A stretch of 64,000 nucleotides of DNA, from NCBI RefSeq assembly GCF_021869535.1, contig NW_026262712.1, positions 113,023,640 through 113,087,639 on the forward strand, in the 5' to 3' direction. The notes beneath the pieces are model-generated. The model searched no databases and was not told where the DNA came from. It worked only from the letters and a program-made list of their open reading frames with translations. Below are positions 21,071 through 34,690 of this stretch, piece by piece. Source of the stretch: Mytilus californianus. Its lineage: Eukaryota > Mollusca > Bivalvia > Mytilida > Mytilidae. Both the position numbers and the translations under genes were made by a program. Position 1 is the stretch's first letter. Each line of letters begins with the position of its first letter.

Positions 21071-23404
21071 AATTCCTAAAGGTTTATTATTGTTGCTGCA
21101 TGTGATATTATCTGGACTACACATGACTATGACTTCATTTAGATTAACACAAAGATAGAACTTCATATCATGTAATTTATATTTTCTGAACATGCCACTA
21201 TTGTGTAAAGTCTGAAATTCATTTCACAGTAATTGATAAAGTGATTGAGCTTTGTTACCGCTAGAAAAAAATGGTTGGATAATTATAAACATCAACATAA
21301 TGTTCTGTACAATTTGTTTTTTTATCTCAATACGTTTTGCTCTTTCTACTCATGTAACATTGTATTATTTCTTAGAATAGGTTATTCAATACGAGTTTTA
21401 AGTTTAAAAAATATCATGTACATAACATTGTAAATTGTGATATAAAAGATAGAGGGGAAATCTTTTTTTACTTTAGAGTATCATTGAAATGTCTTAAAAT
21501 GTAAAATTAGTTTAGGCATCTGCCAGCATCATTTCTTACATTGTGACTTTTCTACAAACTCCGCAATAATGTCTATAACAATTATTGTACAAAGTGTCAA
21601 TTTATGCCACGTATTGGGATTTCCATTGATTAGTTATTTACATTTTTAGACATTGAAGCGATTCATATTGGAGCAGATTCAAATATCATATGTACCCTGA
21701 CACAGTTACTAGGTCAAGGTGACCCTACCTTTCGGCTGTTTCCATCAGTTTTTTGTTTTTTTACTTTGATTAGTATCGTAGTAATGAATTCATGAGATTT
21801 GAACATCGGTAATTTATTGTCTGTAACTTGTTAAGGATCTTTTCGATTTTGATGCTTCAAATAGTTCATCTATATGACCTCGCATACTTTTGGACTCGAG
21901 TATGTACTAAAACATTTATCATTCGCATTGGCATCAGTATCTAGCATACGTGTATTGTATAGTCTTTCCCCAAACAAAGAAAACATTATTGTGTTATGTT
22001 TGATCCTAAATGATTCCTTGTTTAAGTATTAATGTAACTATTTTCATCGTTTATTTATCATGTTTTAAAATAAGAAGATGTGGTAAGATTGCCAATGAGA
22101 CAACTCTTCATAAGAGGCCAAATGACATCAATAATTTAATATTTAAGTGTCTCTGTAATTTTTGGTGAACTTAGAACTTTTATATTTATGTCCAATGCAT
22201 AAAATGTTTAATACGTCTGATACCCTACACCCACTTCATCTATTTTATAGGATTTCAAGCAAACTTTTCAAAAGTGAAAATATATGGAAACAGTCAATAT
22301 ATAGAAGTTCATAATAAATATATAACGTATTTGTAATATAAATAATAATTTGATAAGCATATTAACTCAAATATTAAATTCTCACTTAAATTGAGATATA
22401 CAAAGTAAAAATTAATACTTAACAATTATCAACTGAGTTTGATAAAACTGTTATAGAAATACACCGTTGGCACCCTAAGACAAATCATTGATTCAATGAA
22501 TGTTAATACATTTGGTGCGTCCAAAGTCAGAAGAAATGCATCTGAATCTGTTGCATATAAACACCAGTTTACATATCATTCCATACTCTTTTCTCAGTGA
22601 CAATTGATTTTCAAGAACAGAAATGTATTAAAATCTTAGTTCAACGGGTAGATGACCATGTATTATCTATCATTCTGTAAGTGACCGACTTACTTAGACA
22701 TGTAAAAACCGCTTACGCATGCAAAAGAGAAAGACAATACCAAGCATATAATTACAAACCATAAGTCGAAGAAATAGGAGTATGTAATACACATATATGT
22801 GATTTGTAGTTTCAGTATTTGGTACTATCATCTATCACAACTAGTAACAGTCTTTTTATATGTAACATGCAAACTTGAAATCTACTGTTCTATTCCTGTC
22901 TCTTTTATCAAAGTTTACAGACCTGTAAAGTGCTGTAAAATGGAATGATTGTTCACTGCACGCAAATACAATTATCAAATCTTTCTAAATGTTATTGAAT
23001 GGGCCAATTGTTTGTTTTGCTAATGCATAGTGTATTCGTAGTTAATAAGGGGGAAACATTCGATGTGCATACTGATATTGTATCCTTCTTGCAGAAGATT
23101 TGGCAATTTAGATCGAATGTGTTCCATTTTTAGCGACAATTTAAAGTCGAGGATATGACTTTTTTAATGTTTTTGAATTTATGTATTTCTCTTCAATTGT
23201 AGACACGACATTCTTATTGAATAAATATGTAATTTTCGATTTCGCAGATACCGCACTAACATGACCACATATTAACACATTGGCATACATCTCCATTTTT
23301 ATATTTGTGTAAAAGATCATTTGAAAGTGGAAAGTTCAGTTTTCTGCATTGATATAACGTTGAACATTGTTGATCGCTAGACACAGGTCATCATTTTATA
23401 GTTC
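21071..23404. other. Non-coding stretch
   Basis: No gene recognised. A short A head ('gatgtggtaagattgccaatgagacaactc') lies at 22076-22160. The open frame at 21245-21433 is AT-biased with no domain. Confidence 0.5.
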
Positions 23405-24060
23405 ATACAATTTCCTCAGTTTTTTGTTTTGTCTGTTTTCTTATTTTGTGTCTTCTTAATTGATTTATGATGTTTGAACATCGGTAAACTACTGTTACTT
23501 AAATCTAAGGTTAAATGTGTGTTAGCAAAGAAGGATTAAACTGTTTCTTTTTTGCACAATTAGCGATCCCCGCTAGTTATAAGATAAGAGATAAGATAAA
23601 TTTTATTTTCAATAGAGGACCCATTATAGGCATAATCAGTACATTGATTTTTTTATCACACAATTGCAATAGACAATACACAAGAAAATAAAAAATAGAA
23701 ATACAAATGACAAAAATCATGAAATATAAATTAATTAGTAAACCAGTATGTTTAGTGTTTATTGACCATGCACCAGAAGCAACATCACATCCATTAAAAA
23801 AAAGCTTGTGAGTTAAGTCTTTTCTCGTGGCTGATGCATATGAACAAATATTATTGTTGTTCATATGCAGGAGTCACAAAGGGCAGGTGCTTAAAGGACA
23901 CTCAAGCCAATACACAGAAATATGAAAACTTAAACCCTTTACAACACAAGCATAAACTAATACTTAAAAAGAATTACTATATTATAGTCCTCCTTGTGGC
24001 TAATGCAAAATAAATAAGATTAATATGTAGTTATCCAAATGCAGGAGCCACCAAGGGTTA
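23405..24060. repeat. Second-tail repeat remnant and a hairpin region
   Basis: 23405-23525 is a remnant of the B-type second tail ('gtttgaacatcggtaaactactg'). At 23837-23867 catatgaacaa and ttgttcatatg form an 11-bp inverted repeat around a short loop. Two similar phrases, 'gtggctgatgcatatgaac' (23827) and 'gtggctaatgcaaaataaat' (23996), each followed by 'atgcaggagYcac', suggest an old duplication. Confidence 0.5.
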
Positions 24061-24592
24061 TATGTTTGCAAATATAAATTAATTGAAATTAAAGACATTA
24101 CAATTGTATTTCAAATATCAAAGTTTCAATTACTATATATATTGTAAAAAATTCAATAGAATATCGTTTAAGTGTATATCAAAATTAAACAACAGGATAG
24201 AATTAAATGATATTTTAAAATTTTGAAAGAGTAGATAAATGCCCTGTTCATCGTTATCTTGCTTTGAGTTTTACACGTGTTTCAAAATGGTTATACTTTC
24301 TTTCTTCAAAATTATATAGTTTATTCTTAAAATATGCTTCTAACATAAATTGTGTTACAACAATTGTGCTACAAAATTATAATACTTGTTACGTTATGAC
24401 GCACTGTTTAGAATAGTTTACATACATATTTTTTTCATAATAATGGAAATCGGTAGGACACAAGTTAAACAAACTTACGCAGTCTTCTTCCTATACAGAT
24501 TATTACAATATTTATATTATTGCAATATTAATAATATTGTTATCATTTAAATTATATGAAATAAAATTACTTCAGATTGAATAAACATACAG

Positions 24593-24625
<33 letters not shown>

Positions 24626-25394
24626 TGTATCTTCGAAACGTGAAATAAGATTTCAAAGAAAACAAGAAATCTATCTCATTTAAAAAAAATCCGTTAGAAT
24701 TGTACAATAAAACGTGATACAATTATCCTCGTTTGAAACTTATACCAGCCAAAAACCGGAATTTCCACTGGACATTAAATGACTTAAATTTGTCATTTAT
24801 ATATTTTAGGGATAGTTGAAAATAGTTATAATTATAAAATTACCGATATATTTCATCCTTTATTTTTTACAAAAAAGTATTGAAAATTAAAGAACCAAAA
24901 AGGTAATTATCATGATTATGGAATTAAACACCTGTTAAAACTTTATAAATCTGCACCATTGCGTGACATGTGAAGGTGAAAGGTTATCAACTTTTGCCGA
25001 TCCAGTTTTCTATATCCAGCGTTATGATTAAATAAATGAATGATTTATTTTATAAAACATATTATTTACAATATTTCTATCCTTTTAAATTTGTTTTATA
25101 TTTCCAAATAAATTTTCTTCGATAGAATTCTAATATCAACACTGGTATAACTTCAACTAGAAATCGACTAAAACTTCATATAATTTTGTTATATTACTGA
25201 GGTTATTCAGGTCCTAAATTTTACAACAATTTGATAAGCAAAGAATTTAAGTTTAGATTTACTGGGAAGAGTTAGATTTAAGATTTAAGCAAGCTTTAGC
25301 GAGAGTTAAATGCGTTTTCTCTACTGTTATTATTCATTTATGTATGACGTAAAGCTGCTGTCTGTCCTTAATCAGGAAAATAATCAGTGATTAT
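24061..25394. other. Non-coding stretch with (GAT)n microsatellite
   Basis: About ten GAT units at 24595-24625. Nothing else recognised. Confidence 0.7.
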
Positions 25395-25690
25395 CTTTTG
25401 TCATACAAGTTAGCCATAATTCCAAAATCATTGTACCAAGTGAGGAACATGACAGTTGTTTTCCATTCGATCCGTTGGTTGATATATTGTAACGTTCGAT
25501 TTTGTCAGGTTTGGGGACTTCCCCCTTTTTTTAATTTACCTTGGAGTTCGGATTTATTTTTAATACTTTTAATATCTTTTTGTCATCACTTGATTACTTT
25601 TTGTTTTTATGGAATTTTGATGTACAGGGCTGATTTTTTTAATGTATCTGAATTTATTAACTTTTCAAGACTGCGGTGACGGTTGTTTCT
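25395..25690 (+). repeat. Decayed family B copy
   Basis: 'gtcatacaagttagccataa', 'gtaccaagtgaggaacatgacagttg', 'ttggggacttccccc' and 'ttggagttcgg' appear in the family order with gaps. The 93-codon plus-strand open frame across it is a by-product. Confidence 0.65.
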
Positions 25691-26185
25691 CCCTTTGTTG
25701 AGCCATTGCTTTGATTTGTGAAATACAAAACAGCATTTAAAGCTTCTTCGTTACGTTTTTTGCAAGTACGTGGATTTTTACTTGAATTTTTTCATCAAAC
25801 AAAAAAATACTGTTGACAACCGTTAGTAAACCCACAACTGTCGTTTCTTTGTTTTTACCGAACATCCTCTTTTATTCGTGGGTATCACCATTAATTTTCA
25901 GTTTGTTACTGATCTGTGAATGAATAGGATGGCAAGATCAATCAGAGGTATACAATTTTCCGAGTTTTGATTGTCCTATTGGAATCTACATTCTTCAAAA
26001 CTGTGTGTGATTGTACTAATATCAAGTATATTTGTAAGATTGCTCATGCTCATATAATGTTCATGCAGCCTTTGCTCATTGTGTGAGATAATACGGCGAA
26101 TTTTCTGTTGCTTGTTTTTCAGCATAATTTTTTAATACTTTCCTCGTTCTTCCTCTTATCATTCAAGTGTAAATTTAAAAAATAA

Positions 26186-26335
26186 TTTTTTATATCCACT
26201 TTGGTGGTATAAATCGAAGTCAACAGAAATTTACCAATATTCAAAATATTTAAAAATATTTTTTTATATCCACTTTGGTGGTATAAATCGAAGTCAACAG
26301 TAATTTACCAATATTCAAAATTAGAAATTTAATTT
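26186..26335. repeat. 75-bp tandem duplication
   Basis: Two adjacent copies of about 75 bp: 'tatatccactttggtggtat' through 'aatttaccaatattcaaaat', starting near 26190 and 26265, with one or two differences. 26336-27259 shows nothing recognised. Confidence 0.85.
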
Positions 26336-27259
26336 TCAATATACATAACAAGGAAGGCATCATAATTATAATCTCCAAACGGATAGAGACCGGGAGCGTC
26401 GACAGGGTAAGGGTAAGTTTTGTATTAAAGATAAAGAGGAGTCTGTCACATAATAACAATCATTGTTTGAATCTAATATTTTAAGTCCATAAAGGTCACA
26501 ATATAAAATGTGATTCCCTTTTTGTAATTAAACATGGTCTGAAGAATAAGGAAACACTATTCCTTTATTTTCTATATTCATGAAAGAAATAATGTCAGTT
26601 GAGTTAAAATGTTCTAAAGGGTGTGGCGTTTTCGTGACTTGTTTTTTTTTTATTAAGATATCACATATATTGTAACTGTATTATAACATGTATTAATGAT
26701 TTTATTAAACAATAAATAATAAGAGTGACGTGAATGAAATAACAAACAAAAATATTCAAATATTAAGCAACCACAATTGCAAATCCCAGTGGACTTTCCA
26801 TGAAAATGTTGTACTCATATTATAAAACGTTACCATCGATACCGGAATTTTGTGGAAAAAATGCAAAAACACAAACTATTTCCTCGAGTTAATTTAGTAC
26901 GCGTACATTTGTGGAAATGAATTATCGATTTATAGTGTTTATGTACTATTAATGTATATTCGAATTACATGGTTAAGTCCTAAATATTATGAAAAAGGTA
27001 TAAATGATTATAAGAATGATAATTATTATGTGATTTCATCATTTATTTATCTATGGTGTATGATGAAATTGTGTAGTTTTATAAACAATAGTATGTGTAG
27101 AGTTTTGAGTATAAAAATTCGGTCAGATTACTTGTTTTCACACCGGTACTAGTGTTTGTCCTTAATAGAGTACATACGCATTATACAAAGATACAAAGAA
27201 ATTCTAGAAAATTGCACGTCTTAATCAGGTAATTTATTTCTAATTTCATCTCAAACATC

Positions 27260-27390
27260 TTAATTTTTTTTTTTAATTTTGGATTTTCAAATATTTTGGC
27301 TTTGAGTAGCACCGAAGAGACATTGATTATCAAAATGCGCATCTGGTGCAATAAAATAAGTACCGTTAATGTTGATGATGTAGTCCTAGA
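27260..27390 (+). repeat. Family C-related fragment
   Basis: 'gattttcaaatattttggct', 'gaagagacattgattatc', 'gcgcatctggtgcaataaaa'; see also 15770-15860. Confidence 0.6.
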
Positions 27391-27559
27391 ACACAGCGAA
27401 TGTGCAAAACTTTAGTCTTTAGTGGTCATTTTAATCTTCTATCAGCATCTGAAATTTCTGAACAATGTTGATTCTTTGCAAGAGTTAATGTTGTGATTTG
27501 CAGATTTTATCCTTGCGAAATACACGAGTATTCCCCATTCCAAACTGAAATAAAAATTG

Positions 27560-28480
27560 AAAGAATTGATCCTGCTTTGTTTCATGAAAAGAATGGACAA
27601 CGTAGAACAAGTATCTTGGGGAGGGACAAATCGTACTTTGTAGAAACATCACTCTGGTTCAAAAAAATCTTTGAAACTGACATTATCAAGATGCTTAATT
27701 TCTTGAGATTGATCACATATTTGTTCCGTTAGGAGGGCCTTTTTTCAACAAACAGTCGACATTCTAATCGGAACCAACAGTGCTTCTCTTTTGGCTAACT
27801 TGTTCCATTATTTATATATGGCTAACTTTATACAGAGGAAGAATGATATGAAGCTAGCATTATCCTTTAAATTAACGTTCCGCTATATAAATGATTTCTC
27901 CCACTCATCAAATAACTATGTTGAACGTATCTATCCAATATCGAACTTGAAATATAGGATACAACAGATACAGTTAAGTCTGCCTCATATCGTGACTTAC
28001 TTCTAGAGATTGAAAATGAGAGTGAGTTGAGGGGAAAATATTATGATAAAAGAGATAATTTCAGCTTCCCAATTGTACACTTTCCATTTCTATGTAGCAA
28101 TATTCCAGCAGCGCCTGCATATGGAGTATACATGTATCATTTCGGGGTCTTTTATAGCTGACTATGCGGTATGGGTTTTGCTCATTGTTGAAGGCCGTAC
28201 GGTGACCTATGGTTGTTAACATCTATGTTATTTCGTCTCTGGTGGAGAGTTGTCGCAATGACAATTATACCACATCTTCCGATTTTTATATCTCCCAGTT
28301 GATACGATATTCAAGAGCTTGCATTTTCTATCATGATTTCCTTGATAGAGGATTGCTGCTTACAAGGAAGCTATTGAACCAAGAGTTCAAAGTGGTGAAG
28401 TTGAACTCATCCCTTCGAAAATTGTACGGACGCCATCACTACTTGGTTGACCGTTATGGAAAATCTATTTCATAGATCAC
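27560..28480 (+). pseudogene. Reverse transcriptase pseudogene (family D) split by family A
   Basis: In order: RRTSILGRDKSYFVETSL with KIFETDIIKMLNFL (within the open stretch 27493-27732); FQQTVDILIGTN; SLLANLFHYLYMANFI; FRYINDFSHSSNNYVERIYPI; YDKRDNFSFPIVHFPFLCSN; PAYGVYMYH at about 28140. Homology resumes at about 28290 with YISQLIRYSRACIFYHDFLD, then LLLTRKLLNQ and LYGRHHYLVDRYG. The catalytic YIDD reads YIND, there are frame breaks, and about 150 bp of family A interrupts the thumb region. It is clearly dead, but it is the longest RT copy in the window. Superfamily not assigned. Confidence 0.8.
28140..28292. repeat. Family A fragment inserted inside RT pseudogene
   Basis: 'cttttatagctgactatgcggtatgggttttgctcattgttgaaggccgtacggtgacctat' through 'caattataccacatcttcc' is family A in reverse orientation. 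It separates ggagtataca from tctcccagttgata, which would otherwise read through the conserved GVYISQL. No clear target-site duplication. Confidence 0.75.
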
Positions 28481-28810
28481 GACAGATATGTTCCAATTGT
28501 AACCCCAATCCTTGATGTGACCTACCGAATTTGACATATCACCGGGTTTGTACTTACATGAGCAACACGACGGGAACAAGGTCTACTCACCCTACCTGAG
28601 ATCATCCCGTTTTTTGTGGGATTCCTCTTGCTAAGTCTTTAGTTTTCTATGTTGTTTTTTGTGTACTGTTGTGTCTTATCGTGGCTTTTCGAATTTTGCA
28701 ATGGATTGTCAGTTTGTTTTGACTTACTTTTAGTATGAGTTTAAATATCCCTTTGGTATATATCGCCTCTCTTTGACTAGGGGGAAATGGTGATGAAATT
28801 ATGAATTAGC
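28481..28810 (+). repeat. Family E tail of the RT pseudogene
   Basis: 'gacatatcaccgggtttgta', 'gcaacacgacgggaac', 'tctttagttttctatgttg', 'gtttaaatatccctttggta'. It follows the RT copy in the same orientation, as at 43615-44075. 28811-29249 shows nothing recognised. Confidence 0.65.
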
Positions 28811-29249
28811 ATATATAAAAATAACCCGTTTAAAAATTTCAAATACTTGAGTGTGAGTTTTGAACTAAACTATTAAATTCTTACAAAGGAATGTGCTGTT
28901 TGCTATAGAATTAAGTAAATGAGAGTCAAAAGTACGACCTGATGTTAAAATAATGCAAAGTCATTTAGATTATTCAATTTTAATACATAGATACAACATC
29001 AGATATTTTGCGGTACTAAAATTGATTTTGTTTTTGATAAATTAAAACATAACTAGCCATGTATTGCTATGTAGTTATTGAAACTTATGGTCCTTCACCC
29101 TGTTAATATAATGTACTGCTATTTTGCATTGCTCCATGTCATGCTTTTTTCAGACTGTTTATGACGTTTTAACATTGATTGGCACTTTAGGCTTGAAGAT
29201 CATGATTTATTTATTAGTTGTTTTTGGCTCCTAACTAGCTTTCAGCAAT

Positions 29250-29880
29250 TGCGAGGGCTTAGTGTCTTTTCTAGATGTTAGATGTGTGGTTATGCTTCCT
29301 GCCATTCAAATGAGTCAAACCATTTCCAGTTTACAGTTTGTTGTGTTGTTTTATGTTGTGCTGTTACACAACGTGCACTGTCTCAGGTACGGGGAGAGTT
29401 GGGCCTCACAAACATTTTCAACCCCGCCACATTCTGATTATGACTGTTCCAAAACAGGTTCCCGCACTTAAGTCGTTGTCTATTGTTGCTTTCCTTCATA
29501 TTTGCTTTTCGTTAAATGTTTTTTTCATTAATCAGGCCGTGGATTTTTTCGTTCAAATTATTTCACAATTTTTCATGTCGGGTCCTTTTATAGTTGACTA
29601 TACGGTATTGGTTTTGATCCTTGTTAAAGGCCGTACGTTGACTTATAATTGCTTAAATCAATGTAATTTGGACCCTGCTGGATTGTTGTCTCATTTGCAA
29701 ATATACCACATCTCCTTCTTTTATGAAGGTCAAATAAAAAATTAGGGGGAATCGCATCAAATCCAAAATGGAGCGAATCGGGTCGACAGAGTTAGCGTCT
29801 CTTACTATGCATGTGTCATACGCTATTCATTCAAAACTAAGTTTAGATGTCACAACATGGAATATGACATAATCGGCAAA
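29250..29880. repeat. Family A (reverse, extended) and a downstream repeat
   Basis: 29390-29725 is reverse A ('ccccgccacattctgattatg', 'ggtccttttatagttgactatacggtattgg', 'gttgtctcatttgcaaatatacc'). 29745-29880 has 'gggtcgacagagttagcgtc' and 'tatgcatgtgtcatacg', seen also at 39795-39900. Open frames of 69 and 135 codons here are by-products of the repeat. Confidence 0.65.
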
Positions 29881-32298
29881 TTTACAGATTTCTGGTATTC
29901 ATAAATTTAAGAGAGCGAAACATGTCTTATATGAGTTAAGACACAGACAGATCTGCAATGATGACCGTAAAAACCTGGTGTTGATTTCAGTAGTTCATCC
30001 TCGTAACCATGCTGATGCGGATTTTCATCAGGGAAACTAATTAACCCTGATGATGAAGTCCGAAAATGCACACTCATAAAGAATCAGTTCAGATATGTAA
30101 ACGTAACAGTGCAGATAATGTGCTACTGCTGACGAGCCGTATATATGTCATTGTTTATGAGGATTTTTGGTTAAGTTATTTTTGTATTTGGTATATAAAA
30201 AATGGAGATTTCAACGCCCTTTGTATGTAAATACCAGAAGACAGATGGATAGATTTGTGATTTTGTTTAACTCCTCTTTCATGAATGATATAAACATGAA
30301 AAGGTTAGTTTGTCGTTGGTCAAATAGCTAACTGAGTGTATTTTTTTCTCTCATTTAAATCTACATATCTTGTTACAACAAAGTAAATGATCCACATCAT
30401 TTGCTAAATTTTACATAGCAGCAGTGGCACGAAATAAGTGTTATATTACTTTAAAAAAGTAAATTTGATAGAAAAAGCTAAAATTCCAAAAGCGGCTGCG
30501 ATACTAGGAAAATTTATGTGTCGAAAACATACATGAAAATATACTGGGAAAACCCCAAAAAGGACTCGAAATAGCACATAATCAGCGAAAAAGATGAACC
30601 ATATCAACAGTAGACATCGCTTATCATTAACTAACTTGTAAACAGTTTCTCTTGCTAAAGACACGTGTATACATTTTATTTCCTGGATTGATATATGAGT
30701 AGTTTAGTAAATCAAATAGAGTCGGTCATATATCACAAAGTAAACCGACCGAGTCCAGGAAAATAAGATCTGGTATACAGTTAAATTCACCCAGCTTGAT
30801 TCTCGCCTATTGTGAACATTGGTAATTCGTTTTCGTCGGATCTCATTCTTCTGTTTTATTTCCAAATTCGTAACTATTTTCGTAGTATTTGTGTAATTCA
30901 TCTTCAAGTCTATTTTAGCCGTTCTTTGTATCTATTTAATTTTTAAAATTTTATATTACGTATACCGTCAACTGTTGTTCACAAAAGTATAAAAAGATCT
31001 TGCTTATATATTGTGAATAATTAGTAATTGTTTGAGAATCATATATATGAACATGCTTTTTAAACACGTCGGAGAAAGTCAACTCATTGTACATAAACAC
31101 AAATATCTGAAGTCTATTGACAAAATAGTTTTGCAGCTAACAAACATGCATGGTTGTTTCACAAGATTTAAAAACGTTGCATGAGTAGTTAATCTTTCGA
31201 TGCAAATGATTCATTTCGTTTATCGTGTATTCAAGTCCTCTTTGTATTATTGATCTTTCGCTTCCCTTCTGTTTATACCGCTGCATTTCCTCTGTAACTA
31301 CGCTTGCAAAACCTTGTTGCCATAAATATATACTTTGAGGTTATTTTTAGAACACCATGCATCATTGACCTCTGTAAAATTTATTGATTTACTAACAAAA
31401 TATAAAATTTGATTTTATTGTGGTTCCCATATATATTTTGCCTGTGATGTTTACTAAATTATTTTTTTTTAATAAACAAACTTTTCTACATTAATATGTA
31501 TATTACAACAATTAATACACAAATGGTTTTGAAATGGATTGACCGAAATAATAAGTGGTACACTCAACGGTTAATTAAGTAATTATCAGTATAGGAAATT
31601 GGTTCAATAGATATATAAATCAAGCATTGCAAAACAATAACCCTCATTGAAATGTTAAAAGTATTAACAAAGTTTAATCGCAAATAAATTGGATAGGTGT
31701 ATAAAGTGCAATATTGGATAAATAAAGCGTTCCCGACGCACTTGACTTGTGGGTATTTAAAAATTACCTTGTAGCGTAGCCAAAAATAATTTCGGAAAAT
31801 CTGTTTAGCTCGGATCAAATTAAATAACGTTTCCAACAAAAATTTGAATATTTAAATAAGTGACGCTTTACTTAATCTGCGCGTCAAAGGGCGATATTGG
31901 GATACCCAGTTTAATTCTTTAGAAGACTGTACTATATAAATAGAGTATCATTTATGCTCAATTAACGATGTCTTAATTGCAAATATTAGTACTTGCACGA
32001 TATGTTAATGGCATAATTATAGTATCAGTTTTTAAACTCCATAAAACAGAGATGTTCTTTTAAAAAAAGGATTGCAATTTAAAATTCTTAATACTAAAAG
32101 AAGTGAAATGGCTTTTAGATTTAAAACAAAGTAGTATTTCCTATTGATCTATAGAGCACACGGCATCTCCTTATGTTAGTATGTTGAAAAGAAAATTAAG
32201 AGAAAAAAATCGAAAGGACATCTTAGAAAATATATGAATAAAAGGAGACATGAGGTATGCTTCAATGAAACAGCAACCCAAGGACAAAAATAACCAAC
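29881..32298. other. Non-coding stretch with one hairpin
   Basis: No gene recognised. At 30018-30062 an imperfect inverted repeat pairs tcatcaggg with ccctgatga around aaactaattaa, extended outward by cggattt/aagtccg with mismatches. Confidence 0.5.
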
Positions 32299-33452
32299 AT
32301 ATATATAGAGGTTTACAACCAAGTGTCTATGGCTCTAAATCATCCTGAGTACATATAGAGGTTAACAACCAAGTGTCTATGGCTCTAAATCATCCTGAGT
32401 ACATATAGAGGTTAACAACCAAGTGTCTATGGCTCTAAATCATCCTGAGTACATATAGAGGTTAACAACCAAGTGTCTATGGCTCTAAATCATCCTGAGT
32501 ATATAAAGAGGTTTACAACCAAGTGTCTATGGCTCTAAATCATCCTGAGTACATAGAGAGGTTTACAACCAAGTGTCTATGGCTTTAAATCATCCTGAGT
32601 ATACAAATAGAGGTTAACAACCAAGTGTCAATGACTCTAAATCATCCTGAGTATATATAGAGGTTTACAACCAAGTGTCTATGGCTCTAAATCATCCTGA
32701 GTACAAATAGAGGTTTACAACCAAGTGTCTAGAGGTTTACAACCAAGTGTCTATGGCTCTAAATCATCCTGAGTATATATAGAGGTTTACAACCAAGTGT
32801 CTATGGCTCTAAATCATACTGAGTACATATAGAGGTTAACAACCAAGTGTCTATGGCTCTAAATCATCCTGAGTATATATAGAGGTTTACAACCAAGTGT
32901 CTATGGCTCTAAATCATCCTAAGTATATATAGAGGTTTACAACCAAGTGTCTATGGCTCTAAATCATCCTAAGTATATATAGAGGTTTACAACCAAGTGT
33001 CTATGGATCTAAATCATCCTGAGTAAATATAGAGGTTTACAACCAAGTGTCTATGGCTCTAAATCATCCTAAGTACATATAGAGGTTTACAACCAAGTGT
33101 CTATGGCTCTAAATCTATGGCTCTAAATCATCCTAAGTATATATTGAGGTTTACAACCAACTGTCTATGGCTCTAAATCATCTGTCTATGGCTCTAAATC
33201 ATCCTGAGTACATATAGAGGTTTACAACTAAGTGTCTATGGCTCTAAATCATCCTGAGTATATATAGAGGTTTACAACCAAGTGTCTATGGCTCTAAATC
33301 ATCCTGAGTACATATAGAGGTTTACAACCAAGTGTTTATGGCTCTAAATCATCCTGAGTACATATAGAGGGTCTATGGCTCTAAATCATCCTAAGTTCAT
33401 TTAGAGGTTTACAACCAATTGTCTTTGGCTCTAAATCATCCTGAGTATATAA
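32299..33452. repeat. 50-bp tandem array
   Basis: About 23 copies of a 50-bp unit built from 'atatagaggttWacaaccaa', 'gtgtctatggctctaaat' and 'catcctgagtac'. Early units mostly carry gttaac and later ones gtttac. Several are truncated (near 32730, 33110, 33180 and 33370). There are no spacers, so it is not a CRISPR array. Confidence 0.95.
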
Positions 33453-33579
33453 AAGTTGTGAATACATTAAACGGAAACAACTGACGAGGCTCTTGACATT
33501 AGAGAGGCACATGCAAATGTAGAGGGATTGATCAAGTCTATTAAAATCTCAACCTCCCTCTATTACTAGGTTAACCGAA

Positions 33580-33840
33580 GAACTATGGAATGTTCAAAAA
33601 GTAAAATAACAAAAATATCGAACTCCGAGGAAAGTTCAAAACGGAAAGTCCCTTAACAAATGGCAAAATCAAAAGCTCAAACACATCAAACGAATGGAAA
33701 ACAATCGTCATATTCCTGACTTGGTAGAGGCATGTTCTTATGTAGAAAATAGTGGATTAAACCTGGTTTTATGGCGGCTAGATAAACCTCTCACTTGTAT
33801 GACAGTCGCATAAAATTCCATTATATTGACAACAATTAAG
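33580..33840 (-). repeat. Family B, reverse orientation
   Basis: 'cgaactccgaggaaagttc', 'cacatcaaacgaatggaaaac', 'cctgacttggtagaggcatg', 'cacttgtatgacagtcgcataaaattcc'. This is the reverse complement of the 20308-20520 block and its upstream join. 33841-34379 shows nothing recognised. Confidence 0.75.
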
Positions 33841-34379
33841 CTTAAATTTTCATCGGTTTACATAATGTGTAAATTTTTAAGTATTATAATCCACAAAAAC
33901 CCAACGATCATTATCCCTATGTTTACCGATGGTATTATTTTTGTGTTATATCTATAGAAAACTTCACTGATTTGATCTAAATGGGTAAATGCACAGGAAT
34001 GTTCCAATAATTATTGTATATACTAATGTGTGTTGTTCAGCCAGTCTATCTTCGCTTAAAGAGGGATGTTTATGAAAAAGTAGATGTTGCAAAAGAAAAT
34101 CCCGTGCACTAGACATTTATTTCTGAAATAGTCTTAATCGATTGATTATACACGTGAGTATGATCACCTGGGTCAGGTGAGTTTTAGAGAATACCACAGA
34201 GTACAATACTTGTACGGAAAAAGTAAAGGGGTACGTACGTCGCTTGCATATGGCAGAGAAACCCTCACAAAGATACTAACTTATCGAGGAGTAACATATT
34301 CTGCTTCGCGTGTGACATTTGTCCTATGTATCAAATTCAACAGGAGTTTAATAAATTCTATAATATATCCAAAAACGAT

Positions 34380-34690
34380 TAATGTAAACGCATATGCCTG
34401 TCTCAAGGCAGGACCCTGTAATTCATTGGTTGTCGTTTGTTACTGTATACCATATTTGTTTTTTCGTTTATTGTTTCGTACATAAATCAATCCGTTAGTG
34501 TTTTTTAGTTTGAATTTTTTTTTATATTCGTCATTTTGGGACTTATGCAGTTAGCTATGCGGATTAGGTTTTGCTATTCAACAATTAAGCTAATTGTTGA
34601 AGATAGTACGGTGACCTATTACAGTTACTAACTTCTACGTAATTTGGTCTTTGGCGGAGAGCTGTATCATTTGCAATAAAACCACATTTT
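34380..34690. repeat. Family A, reverse orientation
   Basis: 'gtctcaaggcaggaccctgtaattcattggttgtcgtttg', 'cgtacataaatcaatccgtt', 'agctatgcggattaggttttgc', 'gtacggtgacctat'. The 102-codon plus-strand open frame ending here runs into the repeat and is not a gene. 34691-35077 shows nothing recognised. Confidence 0.7.

Noticed and set aside
29262-29745. 69- and 135-codon plus-strand ORFs
   Set aside because: They fall within a family A repeat and have no recognisable domain.
32299-33452. Possible CRISPR-like array
   Set aside because: Units are contiguous, with no unique spacers, and the DNA is animal; it is a minisatellite. The same applies to the other arrays.
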